NCBI RefSeq assembly: GCF_000183545.2
Contig: NZ_JH976535.1
Coordinates: 14,840-78,839, forward strand
Origin: Thermaerobacter subterraneus DSM 13965
Lineage (GTDB): Bacteria; Bacillota; Sulfobacillia; Thermaerobacterales; Thermaerobacteraceae
Direction: 5' to 3'
DNA length: 64,000 nucleotides
The notes below the pieces were generated by a model. The model ran no database searches. It saw nothing but the letters and a program-made list of their open reading frames with translations, and was not told where the DNA came from. Positions 62,666-64,000 of this stretch are shown in pieces (the stretch's first letter is position 1; every line of letters begins with the position of its first letter). The translations under genes were made by a program, and so were the position numbers.

Positions 62666-62917
62666 ATGATGAAGTCTACGGGTATTGTCCGCAAGGTGGA
62701 CGAACTGGGCCGCGTGGTGATCCCCATCGAGCTGCGGAGGACCCTGGACATCCAGGAGAAGGACTCGCTGGAGATCTACGTTGACGGCGACAAGATCATC
62801 CTGCGCAAGTACGAGCCCGCCTGCATCTTCTGCGGGAACGCCTACAACGTCGAGAACTTCAAGGGGAAGAACGTCTGCAAGAGCTGCATGGCCATCATGG
62901 CCACCCGGGCGAGCTGA
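62666..62917 (+). CDS. abrB: AbrB-family transition-state regulator
   Basis: DNA-binding swapped-hairpin regulator. MKSTGIVRKVDELGRVVIPI and KDSLEIYVDGDKIILRKYEP are nearly those of Bacillus AbrB. The C-terminus is a Cys4 zinc ribbon (CIFCGN, VCKSC) rather than the Bacillus helical tail, as in many Clostridia. 83 residues. Between metG and rsmI, as in Bacillus. Confidence 0.95.
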   Translation: MMKSTGIVRKVDELGRVVIPIELRRTLDIQEKDSLEIYVDGDKIILRKYEPACIFCGNAYNVENFKGKNVCKSCMAIMATRAS

Positions 62918-63414
62918 GCGAACCGGGCGACCGGCCCGGGCCCGCTCGGACGGCATCCGCAGGGGAGACACCCGCCAGGCTGGTGCGGCTCCACGGGGCA
63001 GGCGGCCGCGCCGCCAATCCGGAACCGGTTGGGGGCAGAACCGGGACGGAGCCTGGCATAGGTGGAACCGGTGCGATCGGGGCTTGACCCGTCACCGCAA
63101 GGTGCGTGGACCAGACGGACCTTCACCACCATCCGGCAGGGACGGCCGCCGTGGGCAGCAGGCGGTTTGCTGCAGGTGGGGGTGGCTGCCAGGGGCGGTG
63201 GCAAGGACCGCCTGGCAGGGGGTCCGGGCCCCGGGGTCGGGCCAGGGATGCCCGGCAGAGCCTGACCGGGGAGCGTTGCCGGCGATGCATACAAACGTGG
63301 AAAAGAGTGGGGCCCTGTACAGGGCCCCCTTTCCATGATGTATGGAGCCCGCGCCCTGTCGCCACGGCCTAGTATGGGTGCGCCCTGGCCCGCCCCCCGT
63401 GCACGCCTTCCCGT
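62918..63414. other. Convergent intergenic region abrB / rsmI
   Basis: About 500 bases; the only structure is the palindromic hairpin at 63309-63328. No credible gene. Confidence 0.45.
63301..63334. terminator. Bidirectional terminator between abrB and rsmI
   Basis: Perfect 20-bp palindrome GGGGCCCTGTACAGGGCCCC flanked by CTTTCC on one side and ACTCTTTTCC on the other strand. Suited to stopping both convergent transcripts. Confidence 0.7.
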
Positions 63415-64000
63415 TCAGGTCGTGTCCGATGGGGGACGGCCTGAACCGGCGGCGTCCAGGTAAGCACGGTACACCCGGCTGCGGCTAAGGCCGTACCGGC
63501 GTGCCACCTCCCGCGCGGCCGCGCTGGGAGCCAGGCCGGCCGCCACCCGCTGAGCCACCTCCACGGCCAGCCGTCCCGGATCGGGCGGAACGGCCTCCTG
63601 CTGCCATGGCTCCTCCGGGCCAGCAAGGGGCACCGGCTCCTCTGGCACGCTCCCTGTTGCGGGCCTATCGTCACCGGCGGGCCTGCCGTCACTGGGGCTG
63701 GCCACCCCCGCGCCGGCCGCCTTCCCGGTGCCTTCCCATCCCTCCGGCCCCTCCACCGCCCGGACCGGCCGGTTTCCGGATCGGTTCTCGCGCAGGTGCC
63801 CAGGGTCCGTCCATGACAGCGCCGGCCTTGGGTGGAGGCCCGCTTCCTCGTCCGGACCTGGGCCTCCCCCGGCGCCGGCCGTGCCGGCCCCCTCCCCCGG
63901 CGCCGGCCGGTCCGGCGGCACCGCAACCCCGGGAGGCGCCAGCACCAGGGTGTACTCCCCCCGCGGGGGTGCGGCTTGAAGGACCGGGGCCAGCCGGGCT
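63415..64000 (-). CDS. rsmI: 16S rRNA (cytidine(1402)-2'-O)-methyltransferase RsmI, C-terminal part
   Basis: The frame enters from the right edge with GEYTLVLAPPG, the typical RsmI segment after the SAM domain, then about 110 low-complexity residues, then the C-terminal helix-turn-helix LAVEVAQRVAAG, AREVARRYGLSRSRVYRAYL. That end resembles the KEVAK...REVYRA tail of RsmI. Gene order rsmI-abrB-metG as in Bacillus supports it. The catalytic domain lies outside the window. Confidence 0.72.
   Translation of the reverse strand, partial: ARLAPVLQAAPPRGEYTLVLAPPGVAVPPDRPAPGEGAGTAGAGGGPGPDEEAGLHPRPALSWTDPGHLRENRSGNRPVRAVEGPEGWEGTGKAAGAGVASPSDGRPAGDDRPATGSVPEEPVPLAGPEEPWQQEAVPPDPGRLAVEVAQRVAAGLAPSAAAREVARRYGLSRSRVYRAYLDAAGSGRPPSDTT

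Noticed and set aside
63062-63372. Short plus-strand frames after abrB
   Set aside because: Gly/Arg-rich, no ribosome binding site, and they run through the bidirectional terminator.

Overview
The window looks like a chromosomal segment of a very GC-rich, spore-forming, probably thermophilic Gram-positive bacterium. Spore genes (spoIIE, spoVT, spoVG, yabP, yabQ, veg), an AbrB regulator, a methionine T-box leader and strong AGGAGG-type ribosome binding sites point to Firmicutes. The base composition and an apparent di-myo-inositol phosphate (thermolyte) pathway point to a hot-growing lineage such as Thermaerobacter; that placement is inference from gene content.

The backbone is the near-origin housekeeping/sporulation cluster known from Bacillus, here read mostly on the minus strand from right to left: rsmI (cut by the right edge), abrB (opposite strand), metG behind a T-box leader, tatD, rsmA, a YkuK-like gene, veg, ispE, a MobA-like nucleotidyltransferase, purR, ilvA, spoVG, a peroxiredoxin and an RDD protein, glmU, prs, ctc/rplY, pth, mfd, spoVT, mazG, hup, yabP, yabQ, a small HTH gene, divIC, tRNA-Leu and, after an inserted block, spoIIE, tilS and ftsH. 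Relative to Bacillus, hpt, rnmV, yabE, the spoVB-like gene and the methylase half of YabN are not seen.

The inserted block (about 10.3-37 kb) holds trmI, a DEDDy exonuclease, an XRE regulator facing an SRAP (HMCES-type) gene, the inositol phosphate pair ino1 and IPCT/DIPPS, a DMT exporter, tRNA-Met and tRNA-Lys, a PduO-type cobalamin adenosyltransferase, sdhCDAB, an M42 aminopeptidase, sufCDSU, a flavin reductase, trxB and a Na/Pi-cotransporter homologue. The left end carries a CCA-adding enzyme and the start of a Xaa-Pro peptidase inside a large palindrome.

Three themes recur. First, long Ala/Gly/Pro-rich segments are inserted in otherwise ordinary housekeeping enzymes. Second, short direct tandem repeats sit just upstream of several start codons (SRAP, sdhC, trxB, peroxiredoxin, a small membrane protein, the YkuK-like gene). 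Third, regulatory logic is partly legible: Spo0A-box-like sites at spoIIE and abrB, an inverted pair of DnaA boxes ahead of the small HTH gene, extended -10 promoters and clear intrinsic terminators. No CRISPR array, insertion sequence, prophage or recognisable defence operon was seen. The most distinctive metabolic feature is the ino1-IPCT/DIPPS operon.
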